This document shows positions 8,474 through 17,228 of a stretch of 39,103 nt of DNA, piece by piece (the stretch's first letter is position 1; each line of letters opens with the position of its first letter). This stretch comes from Muribaculaceae bacterium. Lineage in GTDB: Bacteria > Bacteroidota > Bacteroidia > Bacteroidales > Muribaculaceae. The notes under the pieces are model-generated. The model ran no database searches. It was given only the letters and a program-made list of their open reading frames with translations, and was not told the DNA's origin. Both the position numbers and the translations under genes were made by a program. The stretch spans positions 1 through 39,103 of the forward strand of contig JAFLTR010000022.1 in NCBI GenBank assembly GCA_022509205.1, written 5' to 3'.

Positions 8474-9799
8474 ATGAAGATTATTCGATTCAAAGATATA
8501 TCCGGTCTTCGTGATGACATACTTAACGGAGGATTGGAACAATTTGTAGTCATCAATCTTGATGACAGGACGTATTCCCTGGATGATAATTATTTTCAAC
8601 GGATGGAAGAAGTGGCCTCGGATGCAGATTCTTCAATCACTTATTGCCATTACAGAGAACACTCTGAGGGAAAAATCACATTACACCCGGTGATCGATTA
8701 TCAATTCGGGTCAGTGAGGGATGATTTTGATTTCGGTCCTTTGGTAATGCTGAATGTGGCCGATGCGTTGGCAGCCACTGAAGAGATGTTGAATACCGGC
8801 ACGGAATGGATCGACGGAGGATGGTATGAGCTGCGCTTAAGGATGTCGGTGGGCAGAACAATAGCTGCGGTGCCAGAATATCTTTATACCGTCAATAAGA
8901 CAGATTTCAGGAAGAGCGGAGAAAAACAGCATGACTATGTTAATCCCCGCAACCTCGTGTACCAAGGACACATGGAGAGGATTTTTACCGATTTTCTGAT
9001 TGCTACAGGAGGGCTGGTTACACCACAGGAAATCGATTCTAAGGAAGATGACAATTTTCCGGTGACAGCATCGGTAATTATCCCGGTTAGAAACAGAGTC
9101 AAGACTATAGGAGAAGCTGTTAAGTCGGCTTTGTCTCAAACCTTTAAAGAACCATTCAATGTAATAGTGGTTGACAACGACAGCACGGATGGTACTCGAG
9201 AACTACTCGAGAGTATAGAAGATCCACGATTGATATTGATAAAAGTTTCGTCTGAAGAACATTTAGGAATAGGAGGATGCTGGAACAAGGCCATTCTATC
9301 ATCTTCTTGTGGCAAGTATGCCGTGCAATTGGATTCAGATGATATTTATTCCGATAGCCGTACACTCGACAAGATAGTTGAAAAATTCCGGGAAGAGAAT
9401 TGCGGTATGGTAGTTGGATCTTATATCCTTACTGATTTTCAACTTAAAGAAATTCCTCCGGGTCTTATCGACCATAAGGAATGGACAGATCTGAATGGAG
9501 CCAACAATGCTTTGAGAGTTAACGGCTTCGGAGCGCCCAGAGCTTTTTATACCCCATTGGTGAGGAACGTTCTTTTCCCGAATGTCAGTTATGGTGAAGA
9601 TTATGCCATGGCTTTACGTATAAGCCGGGATTATAAAGTGGGAAGAATTTTTGAACCTATTTATTTTTGCCGTAGGTGGGAAGGAAACAGTGATGCCGAT
9701 CTTTCCATAGAGAAAACGAATGAGCATAACGAATATAAGGATTTCATTCGCTCTGTTGAATTGATTGCCAGGATACGTGCAAATATGAATGAGGCATGA
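8474..9799 (+). CDS. Family 2 glycosyltransferase with degenerate N-terminal GT-A-like domain
   Basis: 441-residue cytoplasmic protein. The C-terminal half (from about residue 193) is a GT2 catalytic domain: [10 protein letters not shown] opens the nucleotide-sugar fold, VDNDSTDGT follows, and LDSDD (Asp287, Asp289, Asp290) is the metal-binding DxD site. [12 protein letters not shown] segment further on resembles the usual catalytic-base ED region. The first 190 residues look like a second, decayed GT-A domain, with an [12 protein letters not shown] segment and a [11 protein letters not shown] region. That reading is inference from pattern. The stop overlaps the next start as ATGA (9796-9799), showing tight coupling with the DUF4922 gene. 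No membrane segments are seen. The acceptor is unknown; the neighbours suggest cell-envelope sugar metabolism. Confidence 0.85.
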   Translation: MKIIRFKDISGLRDDILNGGLEQFVVINLDDRTYSLDDNYFQRMEEVASDADSSITYCHYREHSEGKITLHPVIDYQFGSVRDDFDFGPLVMLNVADALAATEEMLNTGTEWIDGGWYELRLRMSVGRTIAAVPEYLYTVNKTDFRKSGEKQHDYVNPRNLVYQGHMERIFTDFLIATGGLVTPQEIDSKEDDNFPVTASVIIPVRNRVKTIGEAVKSALSQTFKEPFNVIVVDNDSTDGTRELLESIEDPRLILIKVSSEEHLGIGGCWNKAILSSSCGKYAVQLDSDDIYSDSRTLDKIVEKFREENCGMVVGSYILTDFQLKEIPPGLIDHKEWTDLNGANNALRVNGFGAPRAFYTPLVRNVLFPNVSYGEDYAMALRISRDYKVGRIFEPIYFCRRWEGNSDADLSIEKTNEHNEYKDFIRSVELIARIRANMNEA

Positions 9800-10587
9800 C
9801 ACGCGAAGAGCTTTTTGAGTTTTTTGACGAGCAACTACAGATCTGGCCCTTGGCGAGAGAAAATTATAATGCCTTAAGGACTGTGAAGAAGCGTAAATTC
9901 CGAGCAGAAGAACTAACGGGATATGTGCAGTATAATCCGGCGCGAGCAGTTTCATCTCTTGCAAAATTAGATTCGGTGTCACTAAAAGAACGGAAATGTT
10001 TTCTATGCGATAAAAATCGACCGGAAGAACAGAAAAGCATAGACCTTTTGAATGGCAGGTTTAAGCTTCTTGTGAATCCATATCCCATATTGCCTTATCA
10101 TTTCACCATTGCATCCAATGATCATACCGATCAGAAATTCAATGGAACCACAGGAAAGGTTCTGGCAGAAGAATTGCCCGGGATGGCTGTTTTTTTTAAC
10201 GGTGCCGGGGCAGGGGCAAGTGCTCCGGATCATCTCCACTTTCAAGCTGTTCCAATGGAATCTGTGCCTTTGATATGCAGTTTGGTTAATAATCCGGAAT
10301 TGAAACTTCCTTATAATATAGTGAAAGATCCTGAAGATCTGAATAACGATAACAATCCGGTGAATGGATTTTTTTGGAAAAGGGACAACGACTCGAGAAT
10401 GAATTTTGCAGGTATAAGACGGAAGAAACATCGGCCGGAAATGTTTTATATGGAACCGCCGGAACGAAGGGCGGTGAGTCCCGGTGCTCTGGATCTTGCC
10501 GGAATTGTTGTCATTCCTTTTGAAGAGGATTTTGAAAAAATTTCGGATGAGGAGATAGAGAAGATTTATAAGGAGGTATGCTATTGA
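9796..10587 (+). CDS. DUF4922 protein, GalT/HIT-superfamily nucleotidyltransferase or phosphorylase-like
   Basis: 263-residue cytoplasmic protein matching the DUF4922 type (GDP-galactose phosphorylase-like, HIT superfamily). The sequence shows HLHFQ at residues 146-150, the HxHxQ active-site pattern of the galactose-1-phosphate uridylyltransferase branch. It also has CFLC (Cys68, Cys71) with His102 and His110, resembling the CxxC-His zinc site of that branch. His148 would carry the nucleotidyl group. The substrate is unknown: candidates are a nucleotide sugar made or used by the upstream glycosyltransferase, or a dinucleoside polyphosphate. It overlaps the glycosyltransferase gene by 4 bp and is followed after 10 bp by the AmpG-like permease. 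The superfamily call is good; the activity is inferred. Confidence 0.75.
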   Translation: MTREELFEFFDEQLQIWPLARENYNALRTVKKRKFRAEELTGYVQYNPARAVSSLAKLDSVSLKERKCFLCDKNRPEEQKSIDLLNGRFKLLVNPYPILPYHFTIASNDHTDQKFNGTTGKVLAEELPGMAVFFNGAGAGASAPDHLHFQAVPMESVPLICSLVNNPELKLPYNIVKDPEDLNNDNNPVNGFFWKRDNDSRMNFAGIRRKKHRPEMFYMEPPERRAVSPGALDLAGIVVIPFEEDFEKISDEEIEKIYKEVCY

Positions 10588-10597
10588 AGGGATTGAG

Positions 10598-11980
10598 ATG
10601 AGACAGAAAGAAAGGAGTCCATGGTGGTGGGTGCCCTCTCTATATGTGGCGGAGGGTTTGCCCTATTTTGCAGTCAATACTTTGACAGTCATAATGTACA
10701 CCAATATGGGAGTCAGCCTTTCGGATATGGCCTTTTTCACAGGATGGCTTTATTTGCCGTGGGTGATCAAACCCTTCTGGAGCCCTTTCGTGGATCTTTT
10801 CAAGACAAAAAGATGGTGGATTATAGCCATGCAATTTTTGATGGCTCTCGGTTTGGCAGGAGTTGCCTTTTTTCTCCCGGGTAAGTCATTTTTCACAATA
10901 ACTTTGATTTTTTTCTGGCTGATAGCTTTTTTTTCAGCAACCCACGACATTTCTGCCGACGGTCTCTATCTGATTGGTCTGGACTCCCATCAGCAGGCAG
11001 CCTTTGTGGGTGTTCGGTCAACGTTTTATCGCGTAGCGAGTATCGCAGGTCAGGGAGGCCTGGTGCTTTTAGCGGGATATCTGGAGACTACGCTGGGAGA
11101 TATTCCGGTGGCCTGGTCATACGTGTTCGGAATTTTATCATTATTCTTTTTCCTGGTGGCCATCTATCATTTCCGGACACTGCCTCAGATATCTTCCGAC
11201 CGGCATATCACCGGAGTGAACCGCAATTCTGTCATTAGGGATTTTTTCAAGACGTTTGTGACATTCTTCCGTAAGAAGAATATAGGAGTGGCGTTGGCAT
11301 TCATGCTGCTTTACAGGTTTCCGGAGGCATTGTGTATAAAGTTAGTCCAACCGTTTCTACTTGCTGCAAGGGATGCCGGAGGACTGGGTCTGACTACTTC
11401 TCAAGCAGGACTTGTAAATGGCACTATCGGGGTAGTAGGCCTGTTGCTTGGAGGTATTGTGGGAGGAGTGGCAATCGCCGGAGGGGGATTGAAAAAATTA
11501 CTTTTCCCGATGGCAGCTTCCCTGACTCTGCCATGTGTGTTTTATTGTTTCCTGGCGATGTGGCAACCCACTGATTTCTTTATTATTTCGGGAGCCGTTT
11601 TCATAGAACAATTTGGCTATGGGTTCGGTTTCTCTGCCTTTATGCTTTATCTATTATATTTTAGCAGGGGAGAGGCAGCCACTTCCCATTACGCTTTTTG
11701 CACTGCCTTTATGGCAATTGGAATGATGGTGCCGGGTATGTTGGCGGGATGGATATATGATTATTTTGCCAGGTTTGAATTCTTTGCGTCAGGATTCCAT
11801 CAAGGATTCCTGAATTTCTTCTGGTTAGTGTTGGTTTCATCGACACTCACTTTCCTTGTCTGTTCTCTGGTGAAGATAGATCCGGAATTCGGAAGGAAAA
11901 AAGGTGCTTCTGAAGGTCTGGATGCGGTGGATGTCAATATAGATCATCAAGATGCTCGAGAATCTCTGCAGGGTGACTGA
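10598..11980 (+). CDS. AmpG-like MFS permease (PAT family), probable muropeptide importer
   Basis: 460-residue inner-membrane protein with about 12 hydrophobic segments. Hallmarks of the AmpG/PAT branch of the major facilitator superfamily are AEGLPYF near residue 18, the KPFWSPFVDL loop near 58-67, and SATHDISADGLYL near 113-125. AmpG proteins import GlcNAc-anhydroMurNAc peptides for wall recycling. Other PAT members carry acetyl-CoA or unknown substrates, so the cargo here is inferred. Co-location with an amidase favours peptidoglycan fragments. The reading frame continues 47 bp into the 3' end of the convergent HAD phosphatase gene; the last 25 or so residues are hydrophilic. Confidence 0.85.
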   Translation: MRQKERSPWWWVPSLYVAEGLPYFAVNTLTVIMYTNMGVSLSDMAFFTGWLYLPWVIKPFWSPFVDLFKTKRWWIIAMQFLMALGLAGVAFFLPGKSFFTITLIFFWLIAFFSATHDISADGLYLIGLDSHQQAAFVGVRSTFYRVASIAGQGGLVLLAGYLETTLGDIPVAWSYVFGILSLFFFLVAIYHFRTLPQISSDRHITGVNRNSVIRDFFKTFVTFFRKKNIGVALAFMLLYRFPEALCIKLVQPFLLAARDAGGLGLTTSQAGLVNGTIGVVGLLLGGIVGGVAIAGGGLKKLLFPMAASLTLPCVFYCFLAMWQPTDFFIISGAVFIEQFGYGFGFSAFMLYLLYFSRGEAATSHYAFCTAFMAIGMMVPGMLAGWIYDYFARFEFFASGFHQGFLNFFWLVLVSSTLTFLVCSLVKIDPEFGRKKGASEGLDAVDVNIDHQDARESLQGD

Positions 11981-12587
11981 CGATGTAATCAGCATTTGCT
12001 CTTCGTAATTCACCGACCGAACGGAAACCCCAGGAGACACCAATAGACTCCACACAGGCCCTCTTTGCACATTCGATATCCACTCCGGAATCACCTATAT
12101 ACATCACCTCCCGTTTACTTACGGGATGTTTCTCAAGAATTGAAAATAAGATTGAAGGATCCGGTTTCCTGTTCCTGCCCTCCCTTTGTCCCTCCACCGC
12201 CACAAACTTGAAATCAGGGAAGCATCCGGCAATAATTTTTTCGGTTGCCTCCTGATATTTGTTAGATGCAACGGCCAGTGCCACATCTTTCTCCCCAAGT
12301 TTTGTCAGAAGCTCATTAATTCCCGGATAAGGTTTGGTGGAATCCAGACAATGCTCATTATAGTAACTCTTGAAATGCTCGAGCAAAATATCAATAGTCT
12401 CTTCATCGGCATCCTGCTGTGCCTTTTTCATCAGGTTTCTCACTCCGTTGCCCACCATATAAGCGTATGCCTGGATAGGATGTGGAGCGAATCCCAAAGT
12501 TTCGAGAGCATAATTACATGCTTTCCCGAGATCTGTGATAGTATTTAATAATGTGCCGTCTAAATCAAATATTGCTAATCTTTTCAT
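11934..12587 (-). CDS. HAD-family phosphatase, phosphoglycolate phosphatase-like
   Basis: 217-residue cytoplasmic HAD hydrolase of subfamily IA. Motif I is DLDGT (Asp8 nucleophile, Asp10 acid), motif II is the ASNK segment, motif III is the RKPDP lysine, and motif IV is GDSGVD. The helical cap lies between residues 15 and 80, as in Gph and PGMB-type enzymes. Gph removes the phosphate of 2-phosphoglycolate; the true substrate is uncertain because this subfamily is broad. It is the second gene of a minus-strand pair, 43 bp after the TamL-like lipoprotein gene. Its 3' end overlaps the convergent permease gene by 47 bp. Confidence 0.87.
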   Translation of the reverse strand: MKRLAIFDLDGTLLNTITDLGKACNYALETLGFAPHPIQAYAYMVGNGVRNLMKKAQQDADEETIDILLEHFKSYYNEHCLDSTKPYPGINELLTKLGEKDVALAVASNKYQEATEKIIAGCFPDFKFVAVEGQREGRNRKPDPSILFSILEKHPVSKREVMYIGDSGVDIECAKRACVESIGVSWGFRSVGELRRANADYIVSHPAEILEHLDDLY

Positions 12588-12630
12588 TTTTTATCTTTAT
12601 CATTTTTCACTTAAAGAACGAGAAAGGGGA

Positions 12631-14967
12631 TCAGAAAGGATATCCGATGGAAAAATGGAATGATGAGTCACGATGCCACCGAGGATGGATCAAAGGCCAT
12701 GCCACTTGCCCCATAGCCGGATTATGGGCTTTCATTCCCATATCAAATCTGAGGAGGAAATATGAGAAATCGAACCGAAGACCCAGTCCGTAGGAAGCTG
12801 CAAGCTGCTTATAGAATTCATTGAATTTGAAGAGGCCTCCGGGTTGGTTGGGATAGTTTCGGATTGTCCAGATATTTCCAGCATCAATGAATGCCGCCAG
12901 TTCAATAACCCAGAAGAGTTTGGTGCGCATCTCCGCACTCATGATAAGCCTGATGTCACCGCATTGGTTAATAAAGTCGCTCACGGAATTAGTCCCCGGG
13001 AAGCTCCCCGGTCCCAGAGTCCTCACATCCCAACCTCTCACTCCATTAGCACCACCCCCGTAGAATCTTTTCTCAAATGGGAGTATAGTGGAATTTCCAT
13101 AGGGAAATCCTATACCGAATCCCGCATGAAGAGCAAGTGAGTTACGGTTGTCAAATATATGGAGGAAAGCATAGTCGCCGTTAAATTTAATATATTGAGA
13201 ATAGTAGATTCCGAAAAGTTTATAAGGATCCGAGCTGACATGACTTCTGGGACGAAATAGCATATTGAGAAGATATAGGATGTTGCCGGCTGTCTCCACA
13301 TTTGCCCTGACTGTGTAAATATTTCTTTGCATCTCTACGTCCCAGGGTCTTTCTTCCCTCTTATTTGAGTGATAAAAAGTGAATCCCATGCGCATGATGA
13401 AGTGATCCTCATAACTATATTTAAGCAGAGGGTTGTCAGGAGCGATGTTATTAATAAAGTCGATCGTGCTCTCAGGTAGGTAAACATAATTTATATCTAT
13501 TGGAGTGAAAAGATATACGTTTTTGTTACGTCTGCTCACCCATCGATATGACCATCCGGCTGTAGATATTATGCGGGTATACTCGGGTCGTTCCTGATAT
13601 GACATACTGAAATTAAGCTCAGAAGTGGCATTGACTTTCCTTTTAAAACTCTCTTTCAGGAAAGGAGCTTTAAATTTAGGAAAAGTGAGACCGAGATCAA
13701 GGGAATACTCCATGTATCTGTCGTGAATAAGGCCCTCGAGATCCCCGCTGAGAGACTCATAAGCTCCCCGGAATTTAGTAGATAAAGTTTCAGAACCCTT
13801 CCCCACATTACGGTGGGTATAGGTCACGGCTGCAGCCACTCCCAGGTCGCCTTCAGAATTAGTGCCTTCCAATTCAAAGGAAACAGTCTGGCTTTTTCCG
13901 GGAGTCAGAAGGATATATGCGTCAAGCAAGTTTCTTCCATCTTCCTCTCCAACGGGCACAAAAGCTATATTAATAAATTTCAGGATTCCAAGCCGGGAAA
14001 GAGAACTGTAGGTGCGGTCTACACTGAGTTGATTGTAGGGCTGTCCCGAAATCATAAAGCAGTTTTCATATAACACTGAAGGACGAAGATAGGATTTTCC
14101 GTTGCTGAAAATCTCGATGTCACGATAATCTTGCCTTGAAGCTGTTTCGACAATTTCTTGTGCCGACAATCCCAAGGTCGGATCGTAATCCGTGATATAC
14201 CTTATAGAATTGATGTAATATTTTTCATGGGTCAGAATACTGCCGTTTTGCCTGGTATACGGAGGATTTATCTTTAGAGTAAGATCTACAAGATTACTCC
14301 CGGCAGTTGTGTCGGCGTTGAAGGTGACGAATTCCTTGCTGAAACCGTAGTAACCATTGTTTTTTATGTGATTTGCTATGGTTTCTCTCTCTGTTTCGAG
14401 AAGATTCCTGTCTAAGGGTATGCCGGGTTTTACCACAAAATGTACAGAATCATCCATCACGAGTTTGCGGAAAGTAGAATCCGGGAATTCGTAATCCACT
14501 TTGTCAATCATGTATCTTACTCCCGGAGTGACATGGTAGTTGACGGTGATTTTCCTTTTTTTGTCATGTTTTACCGTATCGGCTGTTGCACTTGCATAAA
14601 GATATCCTTTATTCACCATAGCTTTCTCAAGCTGCTCGACACTTGCAGCCATCAAAGTGGAGTCATAGATTACCGGAGGTTCTCCCAGTTTTCTTACCCA
14701 TTTGTTCCACCATTTAGTAGAATCGTTTCCGCTCATGTTATATACTCCAAGCCTTAGTTTAAGGCTCCAGAGCATCTTATGATTTGGCTGTTGCCGTACA
14801 TAGGCGGTTAATTCCGAGGCTGAAACACGTTTGGTGGAATCATTAACATCGATGTTCACCCGGTCTAAAAGATAATTGCCTTCAGGCACATGACGAGTGC
14901 TGCTGCATGCCACGGTCAGCAACAGCAACAATAAGAAAAGAATCTTATGATAAATCTTTCCGCTCAC
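12631..14967 (-). CDS. TamL-like BamA/TamA family outer-membrane lipoprotein
   Basis: 778-residue outer-membrane protein. The signal peptide ends in a lipobox (LTVAC, Cys21), so the N-terminus should be lipidated, as is known for the Bacteroidota TamA-like lipoprotein TamL. POTRA-like modules occupy roughly residues 35-400, and a surface-antigen (Omp85) beta-barrel fills the rest with a GGANGVRGW motif. The last residue is Phe, the typical barrel end. By family knowledge it works with TamB in placing envelope components. A GTG start was chosen because an in-frame TAA lies two codons upstream and the signal peptide begins there. A -7 element TAATTTTG sits at 15060-15053. Confidence 0.88.
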   Translation of the reverse strand: MSGKIYHKILFLLLLLLTVACSSTRHVPEGNYLLDRVNIDVNDSTKRVSASELTAYVRQQPNHKMLWSLKLRLGVYNMSGNDSTKWWNKWVRKLGEPPVIYDSTLMAASVEQLEKAMVNKGYLYASATADTVKHDKKRKITVNYHVTPGVRYMIDKVDYEFPDSTFRKLVMDDSVHFVVKPGIPLDRNLLETERETIANHIKNNGYYGFSKEFVTFNADTTAGSNLVDLTLKINPPYTRQNGSILTHEKYYINSIRYITDYDPTLGLSAQEIVETASRQDYRDIEIFSNGKSYLRPSVLYENCFMISGQPYNQLSVDRTYSSLSRLGILKFINIAFVPVGEEDGRNLLDAYILLTPGKSQTVSFELEGTNSEGDLGVAAAVTYTHRNVGKGSETLSTKFRGAYESLSGDLEGLIHDRYMEYSLDLGLTFPKFKAPFLKESFKRKVNATSELNFSMSYQERPEYTRIISTAGWSYRWVSRRNKNVYLFTPIDINYVYLPESTIDFINNIAPDNPLLKYSYEDHFIMRMGFTFYHSNKREERPWDVEMQRNIYTVRANVETAGNILYLLNMLFRPRSHVSSDPYKLFGIYYSQYIKFNGDYAFLHIFDNRNSLALHAGFGIGFPYGNSTILPFEKRFYGGGANGVRGWDVRTLGPGSFPGTNSVSDFINQCGDIRLIMSAEMRTKLFWVIELAAFIDAGNIWTIRNYPNQPGGLFKFNEFYKQLAASYGLGLRFDFSYFLLRFDMGMKAHNPAMGQVAWPLIHPRWHRDSSFHFSIGYPF

Positions 14968-15052
14968 TCCTTATGTCCGCCTCGACACCCTCCCCGGGCT
15001 CTATGACTTATCCGGCAAATAAAATAAATAATTGTAAAAAGGATAAGCTTAG

Positions 15053-15060
15053 CAAAATTA
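15053..15060 (-). promoter_or_regulatory. -7 element upstream of the TamL-like gene
   Basis: The minus strand reads TAATTTTG, an exact TAnnTTTG match, giving a leader of about 80 nt before the GTG start at 14967. The -33 position has only GTG/GCA-like bases, so strength is uncertain. Confidence 0.4.
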
Positions 15061-15134
15061 CTGAATTTTTTAATTGACTGCACCATATCAGCCTCAATAC
15101 TCCTCCCGGCAGACGAGCTGTTGACCGTAATGAA

Positions 15135-15165
15135 ATTGTCGGTTGCATCTTTTTCTGTAATTTTG
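15135..15165 (+). promoter_or_regulatory. Bacteroidota-type promoter of the DUF486-dus-mtnN operon
   Basis: ATTG at 15135-15138, a 19-nt spacer, then TAATTTTG at 15158-15165. Both elements and the spacing match the sigma-ABfr consensus. The start codon of the DUF486 gene is 41 bp downstream. Confidence 0.65.
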
Positions 15166-15205
15166 CACAGTTTTTGAATAAACTCTAAGAAAACTACCCG
15201 AAATA

Positions 15206-15583
15206 ATGAAAGGATATATTGTTACGATTCTGCTGCTGATTATTTCGAATGTCTTTATGACATTTGCATGGTATGGACATCTTAAGCTACAGACCTCCGG
15301 AATATCAAAGGGTTGGCCCCTTTATCTTGTAATCCTGGTGTCATGGGGGATTGCTCTGTTTGAATATTCGTTTCAGGTGCCGGCCAACCGGATGGGTTTT
15401 CAGGAGAACGGAGGTCCTTTCACACTCTTCCAACTAAAGATTATCCAGGAGGTGATAACCCTGACGGTATTCACAATTGTGGCTATGTTCCTGTTTTCAG
15501 GTGAAAAGCTTCATTGGAATCATGTAGCTGCTTTCTTATGTCTGATCGGAGCCGTATGTTTCACCTTTTTACCTAAAAATTAA
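15206..15583 (+). CDS. DUF486 family (DMT-like) small membrane protein
   Basis: 125-residue inner-membrane protein with four hydrophobic segments (about residues 4-22, 34-52, 72-92, 100-121), the size of a small multidrug-resistance-like half transporter. The sequence fits the DUF486 family: an FMTFAWYGHLK segment in helix 1 and a QVPANRMG loop. The function of DUF486 is not established. It is the first gene of an operon with a good promoter 41 bp upstream, and the dihydrouridine synthase gene follows 9 bp after its stop. Confidence 0.85.
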   Translation: MKGYIVTILLLIISNVFMTFAWYGHLKLQTSGISKGWPLYLVILVSWGIALFEYSFQVPANRMGFQENGGPFTLFQLKIIQEVITLTVFTIVAMFLFSGEKLHWNHVAAFLCLIGAVCFTFLPKN

Positions 15584-15592
15584 GGAATTGAT

Positions 15593-16513
15593 ATGAAGCC
15601 ATTATATTTTGCTCCGGTTCAGGGACACACAGATGCAGCATATCGACATTTCCATTCTCAGACGTATGGTGGAGACCAAACCTACTACACTCCGTTTATC
15701 CGTTTAGAGAGAAACGAAATAAGACCACGTGACCTGCGGGATATAAATTCAGAATTAAATACAGGACTTCATCTCGTGCCACAGGTTATCTTTAGGGATG
15801 CAAAGGAATTGAATTCACTGGTTGAGATCCTGAAAGGTAACGGAGCTAAGGAGATCGATCTGAATATGGGATGCCCTTTCCCTTTGCAAACCGGGCATGG
15901 GAGAGGGGCTGCAACAATCTTGAATGAAGAGTTGGCCAAGGAAGTTGTGAAAACGGTAAGAGAAAATCCTGATATCAAATTTTCCGCGAAGATGCGTCTC
16001 GGGATGCAGGAACCTGACGAATGGCAGAAGCTTTTGCCTTATCTAAACGATATTTCATTAAGACATATCACACTTCATCCAAGAGTTGCCAAACAACAGT
16101 ATGGCGGGGAAGTGAATTTGGAACAATTTTCCAAGTTTCTTGAAGAAAGCGGTAATCCTGTGGTCTATAACGGCGACATTAGGACTCCGGATGACCTCCG
16201 GATGATAGAGGAAAAATACCCTTCTATATCCGGTATTATGGTGGCACGGGGAATCTTGGCTCGCCCATCCCTTTTTGCCGAATATCTTGAAAACCGGGAA
16301 TGGAACAAGGAGGAGCGCCTTGATAAGATGCTGAAATTCCATAATCTTTTATTTAGTCATTATTCAGATATATTGTGTGGTGATGCGCAGATTATCTCGA
16401 AGATTCAACCTTTTTGGGAATATGCTGAAGATGAAATTGGCCGGAAAGCTTGGAAAGCATTGAAAAAGGCCTCAAATATTGCAAAGTATCAAACAGCTGT
16501 AGCATCTATATGA
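15593..16513 (+). CDS. dus: tRNA-dihydrouridine synthase
   Basis: 306-residue FMN-dependent reductase that turns uridine into dihydrouridine in the tRNA D-loop. The N-terminal TIM barrel carries APVQGHTD at 7-14, the catalytic cysteine in NMGCPFP (Cys94), an AKMRLG strand and an HPR segment at the FMN site, and VYNGDI and MVARG phosphate-binding loops near 200-220. The C-terminal helical domain follows. The subfamily (DusA/B/C) cannot be named. The length is slightly shorter than typical DusB. The stop overlaps the next start as ATGA (16510-16513), so it is coupled to the nucleosidase gene. Confidence 0.92.
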   Translation: MKPLYFAPVQGHTDAAYRHFHSQTYGGDQTYYTPFIRLERNEIRPRDLRDINSELNTGLHLVPQVIFRDAKELNSLVEILKGNGAKEIDLNMGCPFPLQTGHGRGAATILNEELAKEVVKTVRENPDIKFSAKMRLGMQEPDEWQKLLPYLNDISLRHITLHPRVAKQQYGGEVNLEQFSKFLEESGNPVVYNGDIRTPDDLRMIEEKYPSISGIMVARGILARPSLFAEYLENREWNKEERLDKMLKFHNLLFSHYSDILCGDAQIISKIQPFWEYAEDEIGRKAWKALKKASNIAKYQTAVASI

Positions 16514-17178
16514 AAATATTAGTTTTGGCAGCAATGGATAAGGAGATTAATCGATTATTGGATCTTCTTCAGAATCCGGAAGAGCTGCAAGTGGAGGATA
16601 TTAAAGTTTGGAAAGGGACCGTTGGCAACAAACGGCTATTTGTGGGTAAATGCGGAATCGGAAAGGTGAATTCAGCCCTTACCACAGATAAGCTTTTGCG
16701 GACACTGTCACCGGATATAGTGATAAATTCGGGAGTTGCAGGAGGAGCCGGTACACCTATTGGAGAGGTGATTGTGGCAGACAATGTGACTTACCATGAT
16801 GTCTGGTGTGGTCCGGGGACAGCTTACGGACAGGCCGATGGCCTGCCTTTATTGATGAAACCCTCGGAGGAAATTTTGGCAATTGCCCAGAGGTATGGTT
16901 TAAAGACCGGTCAGATTTGTAGTGGAGATAAATTTATCTCTACCGCTGACGAGATAAAATTTATAAGGGAGAAATTTCCGGAAGTGAAGGCTGTGGATAT
17001 GGAATCTGCCTCTATTGCTCAGACCTGCATTTTAAATGGCATACCTTTTGCAATAGTCAGAGTGGTCAGTGACACCCCCGGAGAAGGGGAGAATATAAAT
17101 CAATATAAGGATTTCTGGGAAAATGCCCCTAAAAAGACTTTTGCCGCACTCACAAGGATTTTACAGGCCTTAGAGTGA
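16510..17178 (+). CDS. mtnN: 5'-methylthioadenosine/S-adenosylhomocysteine nucleosidase
   Basis: 222-residue cytoplasmic enzyme that cleaves adenine from MTA and SAH, removing inhibitors of methyl transfer and polyamine synthesis. The catalytic residues of the family are in place: Glu12 (AAMDKE), Glu165 in VDMESASIA, and Asp188 in VVSDTPG. SGVAGG near 74-79 and SGDKFI near 138-143 also match. The ATG at 16510 was chosen over an in-frame upstream ATG at 16450 because the conserved beta strand begins there and it forms an ATGA overlap with the dihydrouridine synthase stop. MTA arises in polyamine synthesis, which may relate loosely to the speA gene further on. Confidence 0.93.
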   Translation: MKILVLAAMDKEINRLLDLLQNPEELQVEDIKVWKGTVGNKRLFVGKCGIGKVNSALTTDKLLRTLSPDIVINSGVAGGAGTPIGEVIVADNVTYHDVWCGPGTAYGQADGLPLLMKPSEEILAIAQRYGLKTGQICSGDKFISTADEIKFIREKFPEVKAVDMESASIAQTCILNGIPFAIVRVVSDTPGEGENINQYKDFWENAPKKTFAALTRILQALE

Positions 17179-17228
17179 CCCTCGGAACATTTTACTTTTA
17201 TTGAAAGACAGTCCTAATTTTACACAAG

